A stretch of DNA of 64,000 bases, from contig OY781919.1 in the NCBI GenBank assembly GCA_963677215.1, positions 3,720,001 through 3,784,000 on the forward strand, written 5' to 3'. Each line of letters starts with the position of its first letter. Positions within the stretch are counted from its first letter, which is position 1. Source of the stretch: G963676795 sp963677215. Lineage in GTDB: Bacteria > Desulfobacterota > Desulfuromonadia > Desulfuromonadales > Geopsychrobacteraceae. Position numbers and translations under genes: made by a program. The notes below the pieces were generated by a model. That model saw only the letters and a list, made by a program, of their open reading frames with translations, ran no database searches and was not told where the DNA came from. Positions 22,443-31,996 of the stretch are shown piece by piece.

Positions 22443-24589
22443 TAAAACTGGGTCGGATCATAAAACTCGATTGTTGAATCCAGCTCTACCAGGCCATACC
22501 TGTTGCTGATCTGAATACCATAGGCCCCAGGCAGCTGCGGAGAGGGGAGCTGCACAGACAAGCTCCTGGTCGACAGGATCGCTGCCCTTTTGGGGACAAT
22601 TGCTTCAGGGACAATCATCAGCCCACCGGCATAGCGCGTCAGATAGACAACCCCCGAGGAAACCAGAACCTCTTTGGACAGGCCGGACACCTTCAAATGA
22701 CCGAGGATGTGTGGAGACCTGGGTGACTCGAGATCCAACACACTCAGACCGGCGTTGTGATTGACGACATAGAGTCTGTCTCCATAGACATAGACCCCCT
22801 TACTGACACCAGGCAGCGGAATGGCCGACACAATCTTCATGATCCTCGGATTGACGACATCGACGACCAACAGCCCCGAACGACCTGTCGCAACATAAGC
22901 GACCCCCTCGTGAACAGCCAGTGCAATTGACTCATCAAACTGGCTCATCGGATAGGGAACCTGCAAACGGCCTATTTCAATCAGCCTGTTTTCATGCAGT
23001 TGAAAAACAACAACGCCCCGTTTCTGGCTGGCAACAAAAAGATATTGTCCAGCCACCGTCATATCCATCACGTCGATGTCGCCGACTCGGTCAACAATCC
23101 GGGGATTATTGATATTATCGACGTCAAGCAGGGAAATCCCCGCAACCCCTTCCGAAACAACCAGATAGGTGCCTAGAAAATCGAGCTTCTGGGCAGAGAA
23201 AGCGGACAACTGACTGACCGAAACCGGAGAGTCAACGTTAGAGACATCAAGAACCTCGATCCCTTCATAAGGCTGGGCAACAAATAATAGACTATTACGC
23301 AGAGCCAGAGAACGGCTGTCAGCAGAACTGACCTGGGTAAAAACGGCATCCGAATCCTGCCTGGAAAGATTGCCAACCAGGACCCCGCCAATGGAATCCG
23401 CAACAATCAGCCGTTCTTTATAGCGAATGAGATCTGTCACCAGGCCACGTGTTAACAGGGATCTAACCTTACGTTTTATATCGACCTTTTCCGTCGCAAT
23501 AACAGCGAGACCACTGTCCAGCCCCGTCAGATAGAGCTGGGCCGGCCCTTCGGCGACGCTGTGAACATCGTTGAACAACAGGGTCCCCTCAATGCGCATT
23601 TTCTGAGGATCGACAATGGTTATCCCTGAAAAGGAATCGACAACATAGATTTTATCTTTGCCATTGAACAGCTTCTGGGCAACACCGACCAGTGACAGCT
23701 CTGTCAGCAACTGCGGTACCCCCTCGGCATCCAGCTCATAGATGCTTAAACCATCAGATGTCGCTACAAACAAGCGGCCGGCCTTGATGCTCACATCAAA
23801 AACCCTCTCACTCAGCTTGATTTCAGCCAGACGCTGAGGATCTCCGGGAACGGTCAAGGAGTAAATACCGATTTCATTCTTGCGAGGAGAAACGGCAACC
23901 AGATATTTATCATAGACACGCAAATCGCTGACGAAAAGCTGGGAGACAATTGCTCTGGTCAGCTCAATATCCTTGGGGTCATTGACTACATAGACTTCAA
24001 TCCCGTCCTCACCCGCTGCGGCATAAAGATGCCCTTCAGTATAAACCACAGATGAGATCGAAGCCTTTGTCGGCACCTCAATCTCATTGACAAGCAGGCC
24101 ATTCTCGCGGATAAGCATAACCGAAATTCCCAGCCGCCCCTGTGAAATATAGAGCCTGCCATTTGCCTGATAAATATCCTCGACGGTACGTCCCGGCAGA
24201 TAGGTCTTCAGGAACTGCGGGGAATCGGGATATTCAATATCTACGACCTTCAGGCCACTGTGATAACCACCGAGATAGAGAGTATCTCCTGCGACCAGAC
24301 TCTCTAACAGCGCCTCTTCAAAGGGCAATGAAGCGATAATCGCCTTATCATTTGTCAGCTTGCTGATCAGGCTGACGGTCGTGTCTCCGGAAAATCCTTC
24401 GCCGCTGAAATTCAGATACATATGCTGGCCGAGCGGCAACATCATATCCGGAACCTCATCAACACGGAGATCATTCTCAACAAAAAAATTGCGAATGACC
24501 CGATGCCCCACCCAGCCGATAGACAGCAGTGCAACAAACAGAAGACCCAAAAAAAGAACGAGGAGCAGATATCTTCGCAGCGGCTTCAT
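22442..24589 (-). CDS. Membrane-anchored LVIVD-repeat beta-propeller protein
   Basis: 715 aa. An N-terminal membrane helix (about 7-30) anchors a large extracytoplasmic domain built of LVIVD-type repeats, for example GLKVVDIEYPDSPQ, GIEVLDVSNVDSPV, GISLLDVDNINNPRIV, GLLVVDVVNPRIMK and GLSVLDLESPRSPHIL. Such repeats form beta-propellers that bind proteins or surface polymers. The start is ATG at 24589 or GTG at 24598; the latter overlaps the kinase stop (GTGA). It lies between the histidine kinase and the tonB-like gene, both with overlapping codons, so the three are translated together. Ligand unknown. Confidence 0.8.
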   Translation of the reverse strand: MKPLRRYLLLVLFLGLLFVALLSIGWVGHRVIRNFFVENDLRVDEVPDMMLPLGQHMYLNFSGEGFSGDTTVSLISKLTNDKAIIASLPFEEALLESLVAGDTLYLGGYHSGLKVVDIEYPDSPQFLKTYLPGRTVEDIYQANGRLYISQGRLGISVMLIRENGLLVNEIEVPTKASISSVVYTEGHLYAAAGEDGIEVYVVNDPKDIELTRAIVSQLFVSDLRVYDKYLVAVSPRKNEIGIYSLTVPGDPQRLAEIKLSERVFDVSIKAGRLFVATSDGLSIYELDAEGVPQLLTELSLVGVAQKLFNGKDKIYVVDSFSGITIVDPQKMRIEGTLLFNDVHSVAEGPAQLYLTGLDSGLAVIATEKVDIKRKVRSLLTRGLVTDLIRYKERLIVADSIGGVLVGNLSRQDSDAVFTQVSSADSRSLALRNSLLFVAQPYEGIEVLDVSNVDSPVSVSQLSAFSAQKLDFLGTYLVVSEGVAGISLLDVDNINNPRIVDRVGDIDVMDMTVAGQYLFVASQKRGVVVFQLHENRLIEIGRLQVPYPMSQFDESIALAVHEGVAYVATGRSGLLVVDVVNPRIMKIVSAIPLPGVSKGVYVYGDRLYVVNHNAGLSVLDLESPRSPHILGHLKVSGLSKEVLVSSGVVYLTRYAGGLMIVPEAIVPKRAAILSTRSLSVQLPSPQLPGAYGIQISNRYGLVELDSTIEFYDPTQF

Positions 24590-24594
24590 AGAGA

Positions 24595-26994
24595 TCACAT
24601 CACCAATCCGGAACTTATCATCTTGCGGCGTTCAGCAACAACGCCGATAATGTAATCGGCAAGATCCGAAGGCGCCGGGCGGATGAAACAACTATCAAAC
24701 AGAGCCATCTCCTCAGGGCTCAGCGCCTGATCGGCGATACCGATCAAACGGATCGACCCACCGGATAAAAACTCAAGAGATGGAAGCTTCCCCAAAACAC
24801 ACCCTGAAACATCGACGACAGCACAGGAAGGCCGCGACTTTTGCTGAAAAGCCCTGGCCTCGGCGAAACTGTCGACAACAAAAACTCGCTCAGGGAAGTG
24901 TGATTCAAGCGTCAAGCGCAGCAACTCGCTCTTGGCGACATTTGAGCTGACAATAAGAATCTGTTCGGCACGCCCCCCACCACTATCAGCAGCCTGACCG
25001 GCTGAGCAAGGGCCAGCATTCTCCAGTGACGCTTCGGAGCGGTGCTGAGTCAAGGTCGCCATGAGACCTCTCCAGGTCACTGGCAGATCAAGACGGGAGT
25101 CAATGCGTGGCAGGGTATCAAGATATTCCGCCATGGCGATAATCCTATATGCGGAAAACTCCGGCCGGGCTACCAGGGTGTCATAAAGCCGTGTGCTGTC
25201 AGGCAAGCGCAGTTCATACGCGACAATAACCATTCCAAACGGACGCCCCCCTCGCTGAGCTGAAGAGAGCAGAGTCAAAACCTCAGCAGAAGAAGCCACC
25301 TGAACCAGCGAAAAGCCCAAGGCACGCAATCTCCCCATCAACTGCTCGACGTTGACATGGGACAAGTGCCCGGGACAGATCAACACCGGCCGATCAAGCA
25401 AGCCAGGCGACAGGATAAAGGGAACCTGTTCAACAACCGGCAGACGCAACTGAACCCTGAAGCAGCTGCCGGCACCGAGGACGGTCTCGACCGAGATCTG
25501 ACCATTCATCAGCTCAACCAGTTGGTTAACGATCGCAAGGCCCAGACCGGCACCGCTTTTCTCCCGGGTGTTACTGCCATCAATCTGATAGAAAACATCA
25601 AAGATCCGGTCTGCATATTCCTTGTCCATGCCCGGTCCAGTGTCAGCAACCTCGAGAGTAAACTCCCCCTGACCGGCAACGATCCGACCAAGCCGCAGAC
25701 TGACCCTGACAGACCCCTGATCGGTGAACTTGATGGCATTACCAACCAGGTTCATGACGACCTGCCGCAACCGCTGATCATCAGCGCGAACCTTCCAGGC
25801 CGTGTAAAGCGGAATATCGGCATGGAGGGACAAACCCTTTTCAGCGGCACGTGGAGCCAGCAGGCCAACAACATCCTCGACAATCTGAAACAGTTCCACG
25901 TCAGCGGTTTCGAGAGACAACTGGCCCGCCTCGATCCTGGAAAAATCGAGAATATCCTTGATCAGATGCAACAGCTCCTCACCCGACCTCTGGACCGTGG
26001 AGACCAGCATCTTCTGGCGTTCGTCGAGAGTCGTTCTGGCCAGCAGTTCATTCATGCCAAGCACGCCGATCATCGGCGTTCTCAGTTCATGAGTCATGCG
26101 TGACAGGAACGCAGATTTCGCCTCATTGGCAGCATCCGCCTGTTTTCTGGCGACCTCGAGTTCGGCAATGGCCGAACGAAGATCCTGAGTACGCTCGGCA
26201 ACAATATGTTCAAGTTCTTCCTGATGACGGGACAGACTGAGCTGATGAAGTTCAATCTGTTCGAGCATCGCGTTGAAACCGTTGACCAGGGTTCCTATTT
26301 CATCACGACTGTGGCTGATAGCCCGGAGTGAATAGAGGCGCTTGCCGGAAACTTCCTTCATCAGTTCGGCAAGTTCAAGCAATGGGGCAGAAATCGGCTT
26401 CTGCATCTGTTCCGCCAATAGCCATGAAAATGCAATCAACAGTACCAAAGCAAGAAATCCGCCGATGGCAATGCCGGTAATCCCGCGGTAAAGAGCGTGC
26501 AGATCACTAAGGATATAGAGGGTTCCGACATGCTGGCTGTCGTGCATGACCGGCATGAAGATACTGTAATGGGTCCAGCCACTGATCAGCTGTTCCGTAG
26601 CGCTTTGGGTCAACTCCTCACGCCGGGAGAGGCGAAAATCGTTTTCCAGTGCTGCGATGACGAAACGGGCATCATCCAGTTTGAGATATTCAGCGATCGG
26701 CTCACCCTGGCGGTTGAAGAGATAGGCCGCATGAATATTATTCTGCTGGCTGAGAGAGCGCAGCATCCGTTCAGCCTCACCCTGCTTGTCAAGCAGTAAC
26801 GGATAACGTGTTGTTACGACGAGAGAATTACAGAGAATGCGCATCTCGTGAACCAGACTGGCACGCGAGGTATAAATTTCCGAAATCAGGACGACACTGC
26901 TGATGATAACCAGCACGATCGTACAGGTGACCATAACAACAAAGGAGAGCTTGGTTTTGATAGATAGATTATTGAAAAACTGGCGCAAGGTCAT
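24595..26994 (-). CDS. Hybrid-type sensor histidine kinase with two degenerate receiver domains
   Basis: 799 aa. Order: membrane helix (about 15-37), periplasmic sensor, second helix (GGFLALVLLIAFSWLL), HAMP, coiled coil, HisKA with phospho-His in FLSRMTHELRTPM, HATPase_c with N-box NLVGNAIKFTDQGS, DTGPGMD and GAGLGLAIV. Two C-terminal receiver-like regions follow (LICPGHLSHVN... and LIVSSNVAKSE...). In both, the paired acidic residues of active receivers are replaced, and the first also has Ala at the phospho-Asp position (VIVAYELRLP). I chose the ATG at 26994, just before the first helix; a TTG at 27030 is possible. No complete response regulator is adjacent. Confidence 0.87.
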   Translation of the reverse strand: MTLRQFFNNLSIKTKLSFVVMVTCTIVLVIISSVVLISEIYTSRASLVHEMRILCNSLVVTTRYPLLLDKQGEAERMLRSLSQQNNIHAAYLFNRQGEPIAEYLKLDDARFVIAALENDFRLSRREELTQSATEQLISGWTHYSIFMPVMHDSQHVGTLYILSDLHALYRGITGIAIGGFLALVLLIAFSWLLAEQMQKPISAPLLELAELMKEVSGKRLYSLRAISHSRDEIGTLVNGFNAMLEQIELHQLSLSRHQEELEHIVAERTQDLRSAIAELEVARKQADAANEAKSAFLSRMTHELRTPMIGVLGMNELLARTTLDERQKMLVSTVQRSGEELLHLIKDILDFSRIEAGQLSLETADVELFQIVEDVVGLLAPRAAEKGLSLHADIPLYTAWKVRADDQRLRQVVMNLVGNAIKFTDQGSVRVSLRLGRIVAGQGEFTLEVADTGPGMDKEYADRIFDVFYQIDGSNTREKSGAGLGLAIVNQLVELMNGQISVETVLGAGSCFRVQLRLPVVEQVPFILSPGLLDRPVLICPGHLSHVNVEQLMGRLRALGFSLVQVASSAEVLTLLSSAQRGGRPFGMVIVAYELRLPDSTRLYDTLVARPEFSAYRIIAMAEYLDTLPRIDSRLDLPVTWRGLMATLTQHRSEASLENAGPCSAGQAADSGGGRAEQILIVSSNVAKSELLRLTLESHFPERVFVVDSFAEARAFQQKSRPSCAVVDVSGCVLGKLPSLEFLSGGSIRLIGIADQALSPEEMALFDSCFIRPAPSDLADYIIGVVAERRKMISSGLVM

Positions 26995-27153
26995 AACCGT
27001 TACATATCTGATTTTATGGCGACAAATCAACTGATATCGATAACCGCCAGAGGTCCTGCTGACGAAATGTCGCCGGGAAAAGTTGCATTTGCCGTCTTTT
27101 TTCCATTAAAGTAGTCCACTTTGCTGTCGCGATCAGTATCGGAGTATAGAAAT

Positions 27154-28818
27154 ATGGATAAAGTCACTCTTCCCGCAAACAGACAGGTCGGCCACTTACG
27201 CGTCATTCGCCAGCCGCGCGAACTGTCAATGGCCGAGTACCGTAAACTGACTACGGATGATCAGCTGGAGATCGTCCGCAATGCGACCGGTAAGCAGAAA
27301 CTGAACCTGATTATTGAATCTGACAATCCGAAAAGAATCGTGGCCAGGCTCCATCCACAGGAGCTGTTCCTGACCGTTGTCGAACTTGGTGCTGAAAGTG
27401 CAGGCGAGCTGGTCAATCTGGCCAACACCAGCCAGATAACCACCATGCTTGACCTCGATTGCTGGGACGAAGACTGCCTGAGCCCGGTAATATCCCTGCG
27501 TTGGCTCGAACTGATTCTGGATTGTGGTGAAGAAAAGGCCTGTCAGCTTGCCGAGCAGTTTGAACCGGAACTGTTGGCACTCTTTCTAAAAAAACATCTC
27601 GAGGTCATTCGGGGCATCGAAGTCTACGATGATGACGACAGCGAAAACGCTCGGCGCCTCGAATCCCTTTATGATATCCACTATCACTCTGAAGATGCGG
27701 CCAAGATCATCGGACGGCTCCTGAAAATCTGGCAGGAACAGGTCCAGGAAAGCTATCTGCTGATCATGGAGATGATCAGAAGTGAAAACTTGAGCACCCT
27801 GGAAGAAGAAGTTTATGGTGCGCGCAATAACCGACTGCTCGATCTCGGCATCGCTCCCAAACATGAAGCGATGAATCTATACGCCCAGGTCAAACTTGAC
27901 AGCCTGCCACTTGGCAGCAAAGAGAATTTCAAGCTCGAAGCGGAAGGACTGCAGGCCCCGAATGCCCTGCTCGCCCTGGCCGAGCCCGGCAACCTGCTTG
28001 CTGAGGTCTTCGCCCAGGGACTCGATCACGAAACGGCCTGCGAGTTGATGATGCTGCTCAACCGCAAAATGAGTGCTGACAACATAGATATGTCATCTGC
28101 GGCGTCGATCAGAGAATCGTTGCAGGAGGTTTTTGATCTGCTCAACCTCGGCCTGGAGCATCTGTCCCAGAACGATCCGGCCCGCGCATCGCAGCTGTTC
28201 GTTAAGAGCTACCATATGCATCTCTTTCAGGCTGGCTACAACATTCTCAAGAAACAACTGGATCGCGGCCTGAAGCTGGCGAAAAGTTCGCTCTACCCTC
28301 ATTTCGACTACCCTGAGCTGCTGTTTCTCGATTCCCTGATTCAGCGTCCGGCATGCCTCTACCAGGCGGCTACTGAGCAGCACGACAGCTACCTGCAACC
28401 AATTCGTTCAATACCGGTTTTGCGGGCTGTAGAAAAACGTCTCGATCAGCTCGAAGCATTGCAACGACTGTTTATCGACCACCTGCAGTTCACCTTTGCG
28501 CAGCCAAACGGCAGCGATGAAGAGCTGCCTTCTCTCTCCGGCCTGCTGATGACTGCCGTTGCAAATGCCGCCCTTGGACGAGAGTTCGCACCGACACCGC
28601 TGAGCTGTACGGATCTTGTACAACTGAAAGAGGCATACGACAACGATATTACAGCGTTGGAGAAACTGGCCGGGCAATTACGCTCTGCGCTCGACGGCAA
28701 CACGGCAGATCTCGACTTTTTCATCGAATTTTCACTGGAAAGCTGGGATGACTTCTTCAGTGAACTTGATGAAGATGCAGAGAACCTGCCCTTTCAGGGG
28801 TTTCTCATCAGCCAATGA
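27154..28818 (+). CDS. DUF6178 family protein
   Basis: 554 aa cytoplasmic, helical protein. The pattern LHPQELFLTVVELGAESAGELVNLANTSQITTMLDLDCWDEDCLSPVISLRWLELILDCGEEKA matches the DUF6178 family, common in deltaproteobacteria and of unknown function. The start ATG at 27154 has GGAG 10 nt upstream. Divergent from the histidine kinase and followed 100 nt later by an ompA-type gene with its own promoter. Confidence 0.75.
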   Translation: MDKVTLPANRQVGHLRVIRQPRELSMAEYRKLTTDDQLEIVRNATGKQKLNLIIESDNPKRIVARLHPQELFLTVVELGAESAGELVNLANTSQITTMLDLDCWDEDCLSPVISLRWLELILDCGEEKACQLAEQFEPELLALFLKKHLEVIRGIEVYDDDDSENARRLESLYDIHYHSEDAAKIIGRLLKIWQEQVQESYLLIMEMIRSENLSTLEEEVYGARNNRLLDLGIAPKHEAMNLYAQVKLDSLPLGSKENFKLEAEGLQAPNALLALAEPGNLLAEVFAQGLDHETACELMMLLNRKMSADNIDMSSAASIRESLQEVFDLLNLGLEHLSQNDPARASQLFVKSYHMHLFQAGYNILKKQLDRGLKLAKSSLYPHFDYPELLFLDSLIQRPACLYQAATEQHDSYLQPIRSIPVLRAVEKRLDQLEALQRLFIDHLQFTFAQPNGSDEELPSLSGLLMTAVANAALGREFAPTPLSCTDLVQLKEAYDNDITALEKLAGQLRSALDGNTADLDFFIEFSLESWDDFFSELDEDAENLPFQGFLISQ

Positions 28819-28854
28819 TTCTGTTCCCGGCCATATCCTTTCTGTGAATCCTTG

Positions 28855-28863
28855 TGCTATAGT
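28855..28863 (+). promoter_or_regulatory. Extended -10 promoter of the ompA-like gene
   Basis: TGC-TATAGT at 28855-28863, an extended -10 element with a weak -35, about 55 nt before the start. The same 10-mer CTTGTGCTAT recurs at 31961 in the promoter of the second radical SAM gene. Confidence 0.45.
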
Positions 28864-28918
28864 TGCGCTTTAATGAGAAAGCGCGCAACACAAGATTCAA
28901 CTTCACAGGAGGACAGAC

Positions 28919-30142
28919 ATGCTCAAAAAAACCCTACTAACCCTGCTCACGGCAGGACTGCTAGCAGGCTCAGCCTCGGCTGCTATTCAGCCCGGAGCAT
29001 TTACCCTTTCCCCGATGTATGGCGGTCAGATCTTTGAAGGGAACCAGCCCCTCGACGACGCCAACCTCTGGAGCATCGGCCTCGGCTATAACTACAGCGA
29101 ACATTTTGCTGTTGAAGCCCTCTTCGGAAGCACCGACGGTGATGCCGAGGCAGAAGATGCAACAACCAGCGATACCGAGCTGCAGCATTATCGCGTTGAC
29201 GCGCTCTATCACTTCATGCCGTCGTCCAGCTTCGTCACCTATCTGGCCGCTGGTGTGGGAATGACCAGTTATAACAGAGCAGCAGGCAATGACGAAGATA
29301 ACTTTGTCGTTAACTACGGCGCCGGTATCAAATGGTTCATCCTTGACGACCTGCTCGCCCTGCGAGCCGATGTACGTCACCTGATCGATACCGACGAGAA
29401 TTCCAACAACCTGGTTTATTCTGCCGGTCTGTTTTTTCAATTCGGCAAAAAAACCGCTAAGCCTGAGCCGATCGCCGAAGAACCAGCTCCGGCTGAAGAG
29501 CCTGCAGCTGTTGTCGCTGCGGCCCCACTCGACAGTGACGGTGACGGGGTTGTAGATACTAAAGACCGCTGCCCGGAAACCCCGGCAGGGGTCAAGGTCG
29601 ATGTCAAAGGCTGTCCACTCGACAGTGACTTCGACCGCGTGCCTGACTATCTGGACAAATGCCCCGACACCGCCCGCTGGGCACCGGTCGATGAAAACGG
29701 CTGCCCGCTTGACGATGATCATGACGGCGTCGCCAACTACCTCGACAAATGTCCGGGGACACCTGAAGGCTATGCTGTCGAAGCAGACGGCTGTCCGGCA
29801 AAGCTGACCCTGCACATCAATTTTGCCAATGACAGCAATGTCATCACCGAAAAATATTCTGGTGAAATCGCCAAAGCGGCAGAATGTATCCGTGACTTCC
29901 CTGGCAACCTGGTGTTCATCGAAGGGCACACCGACAGCAAAGGGGCCGCAGCATACAATCAGCAGCTCTCGGAGCGGCGTGCCACCGCAGTTAAAAACAG
30001 CCTGATCGAGCAGTACAATATTCCTGCTGAAAAAATGACCGCCGTTGGCTACGGCGAGGACCAACCGGTTGCTGACAATGCAACAGCTGAAGGCAGAGCA
30101 CAGAACCGGCGCGTTGAAGTCGGCTGCGGGCTTGCTCAATAA
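28919..30142 (+). CDS. OmpA-family outer membrane protein
   Basis: 407 aa. Signal peptide MLKKTLLTLLTAGLLAGSASA, then an eight-strand beta-barrel (about 22-180), a Pro/Glu/Ala linker, three thrombospondin type-3 calcium-binding repeats (DSDGDGVVDTKDRCPETP, DSDFDRVPDYLDKCPDT, DDDHDGVANYLDKCPGTP) and a C-terminal OmpA peptidoglycan-binding domain (IEGHTDSKGAAAYNQQLSERRA, VGYGEDQPVADN, NRRVEV). It ties the outer membrane to the cell wall. AGGAGGACAGAC precedes the ATG. Monocistronic, closed by the terminator at 30164. Confidence 0.93.
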   Translation: MLKKTLLTLLTAGLLAGSASAAIQPGAFTLSPMYGGQIFEGNQPLDDANLWSIGLGYNYSEHFAVEALFGSTDGDAEAEDATTSDTELQHYRVDALYHFMPSSSFVTYLAAGVGMTSYNRAAGNDEDNFVVNYGAGIKWFILDDLLALRADVRHLIDTDENSNNLVYSAGLFFQFGKKTAKPEPIAEEPAPAEEPAAVVAAAPLDSDGDGVVDTKDRCPETPAGVKVDVKGCPLDSDFDRVPDYLDKCPDTARWAPVDENGCPLDDDHDGVANYLDKCPGTPEGYAVEADGCPAKLTLHINFANDSNVITEKYSGEIAKAAECIRDFPGNLVFIEGHTDSKGAAAYNQQLSERRATAVKNSLIEQYNIPAEKMTAVGYGEDQPVADNATAEGRAQNRRVEVGCGLAQ

Positions 30143-30163
30143 CCTGCATCAACAAGTGAATAC

Positions 30164-30198
30164 AAAAAAAGGGTCGGAGATTTCCGACCTTTTTTTTG
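30164..30198. terminator. Bidirectional terminator between the ompA-like gene and radical SAM gene 1
   Basis: GGTCGGA/TCCGACC stem (30172-30178 and 30183-30189) flanked by an A-run on the left and a T-run on the right, so it works on both strands for the two convergent genes. Confidence 0.85.
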
Positions 30199-30216
30199 TA
30201 TTCAGCAACTCCTCAC

Positions 30217-31905
30217 TCATGCCCCAGGCCGAATCAATATCTCCTCAACCGTCCAGCCACATGAAGGCTTCTGGTAGTAAATGAACAGAATAATACCCCG
30301 CTCAGAGATTTCGGGGAGATTGTTGAACAGAGCCGCAAAATACTGAACCTTGCCGGAGCGGGACAATTTCTCGATCTCAGACTTTAAGCTGAGCCGCACC
30401 CTTTCCGTTTCGTCCTCCGACAGGTTGGTATTAAAGAAGCCTGGACAGGTCCCACTGGCAACCCGTTCACAGAGCGCATAGTCCCGGGCCAGAAGATCTT
30501 GCGCGCTGGCATGAGCAGCCCCGCTCAGACGCTCATTCAGATAAGCCTCCATGACCAGGAACAGATCCTTCGCCGAATGGCTGATCGCGAATAGCCCCCG
30601 CTCCTGCCAGTAGCTGGTCAGATCGGAAAAGAAGCGGGACGGATGTCCAAACAGGCTAAACAGCCAGGGAAGAAGATTCCGGTAACGTCCGCTGTTATAG
30701 TGCAGATCGAGCAGACGCCCGACCCCTCGCAGCTGTTCCAACTCGACATAACTGAGATGGGAAGACTTAAGTATGGTATAGGGCGGCTGCGGATCAAAGA
30801 TAATCCCCCACTCTGCTGCCTGCTGGCGCAAAGGCGCTCCCGGCAGAAGCTTGACCGGTTCAATCTGCAGATGGTCCGGATGGACCTCGAGCACCCTATC
30901 CAGCGAGGTATAAAAACTGTCAAGATTCTCACCGGGAAGCCCGGCTATCAGGTCCAGATGCTGGTGAACCCTGCCGGCGGCAATCAACCGTTCAACATTC
31001 TCTTTCAATGCTGAGAATGTTGCCCTGCGACTGACCCGCTCAAGCGTCTCCGGCAGAGTCGACTGGACACCGATCTCAAACTGAAACAGATCTTCCGGTG
31101 CGCTGTCCAGAAAATCGAGGATCTCACCATCAAGCAGATGCGCCCCGATCTCAAGGTGATAACGACTTTCACCTTTAGCAGCCACAAGAAACTTCAGGAT
31201 TTCCAAGGTTCTCTTGCGGTCATAGTTGAAGGTCCGATCAACAAACTTGATCAGCGGTACCCGGTTCCCGATAAGAATTTCCAGATCCGACTTGATCCTC
31301 GCCATGGAGAAGGAGCGGACCGTTTCATCCAGCGCACTCATACAAAAGCTGCAGCTATACGGACAGCCCCGGCTGCTCTCGTAATAGACCAGGCCGCGCT
31401 TAAGATCGACCAGACCAGCGGCAAATGGAGAAGGAATCTCATCCAGGTTCTCCAGACGATCCATTGCGGGAGGAGTCAGATCTGCTGAGTTCTGCACGCC
31501 TGCCATCCCGCGTAATACCTTCCCCTGCAGCCAGCCCAGAAGCAGGTTGCGCAGCGGGCGTTCCCCCTCACCGCGGATCAGGGCATCCACGGGGTGCTGA
31601 ACAAAAAAGTCCTGGGTCTCGAACGAAACCTCCGGACCACCGAGAACAATCTTCAAGTCTGGACGGATCAGCTTGAGACAGCGAACAAGGTTGAGCGTTT
31701 CAAGGCGATTCCAGATGTAAACGGAAAAACAGACGACATCGACATCAAACTCGACGATTTTGGCAAGAACCGACTCCTTGGGCTCATTGACAGTGAATTC
31801 ACAGATCCTAAAATCGGCGAGATCCTGACAATAGGCCTGCAGATATGGCAGAGCCAGACTGGCATGGATGTATTTACTGTGCAGTGTCGTAAGCAGGATT
31901 TTCAT
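30217..31905 (-). CDS. B12-binding-domain radical SAM protein with DUF4080
   Basis: 562 aa. Residues 1-130 resemble the cobalamin-binding fold (VVCFSVYIWNRLETLNLVRCLK, IVLGGPEVSFE). The radical SAM cluster is CPYSCSFC (C181, C185, C188) in SSRGCPYSCSFCMS. The middle (LEIGAHLLDGEILDFL, FQFEIGVQSTLPETLERVSR, DLIAGLPGE) is Elp3/MiaB-like. The C-terminal third matches DUF4080. Members are mostly uncharacterised, and the substrate is unknown. Convergent with the ompA-like gene, divergent from the next radical SAM gene. Confidence 0.88.
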   Translation of the reverse strand: MKILLTTLHSKYIHASLALPYLQAYCQDLADFRICEFTVNEPKESVLAKIVEFDVDVVCFSVYIWNRLETLNLVRCLKLIRPDLKIVLGGPEVSFETQDFFVQHPVDALIRGEGERPLRNLLLGWLQGKVLRGMAGVQNSADLTPPAMDRLENLDEIPSPFAAGLVDLKRGLVYYESSRGCPYSCSFCMSALDETVRSFSMARIKSDLEILIGNRVPLIKFVDRTFNYDRKRTLEILKFLVAAKGESRYHLEIGAHLLDGEILDFLDSAPEDLFQFEIGVQSTLPETLERVSRRATFSALKENVERLIAAGRVHQHLDLIAGLPGENLDSFYTSLDRVLEVHPDHLQIEPVKLLPGAPLRQQAAEWGIIFDPQPPYTILKSSHLSYVELEQLRGVGRLLDLHYNSGRYRNLLPWLFSLFGHPSRFFSDLTSYWQERGLFAISHSAKDLFLVMEAYLNERLSGAAHASAQDLLARDYALCERVASGTCPGFFNTNLSEDETERVRLSLKSEIEKLSRSGKVQYFAALFNNLPEISERGIILFIYYQKPSCGWTVEEILIRPGA

Positions 31906-31944
31906 CCGCGCAGCATACCCCGCAGCCGGAGCAAGTCAATGAAA

Positions 31945-31973
31945 TTGTTGTTTGTCAATGCTTGTGCTATTCT
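31945..31973 (+). promoter_or_regulatory. Predicted promoter of radical SAM gene 2
   Basis: TTGTTG (31945-31950), 17-nt spacer, TATTCT (31968-31973), with TGC before the -10 (extended). About 24 nt before the start codon. Confidence 0.5.
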
Positions 31974-31996
31974 CCGCCAGCACAAAGGAGAGAACT

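Noticed and set aside
28970..30139. 389-codon open frame antisense to the ompA-like gene
   Set aside because: It mirrors the codon structure of a clear porin gene with signal peptide and domains; no ribosome site or homology is apparent.
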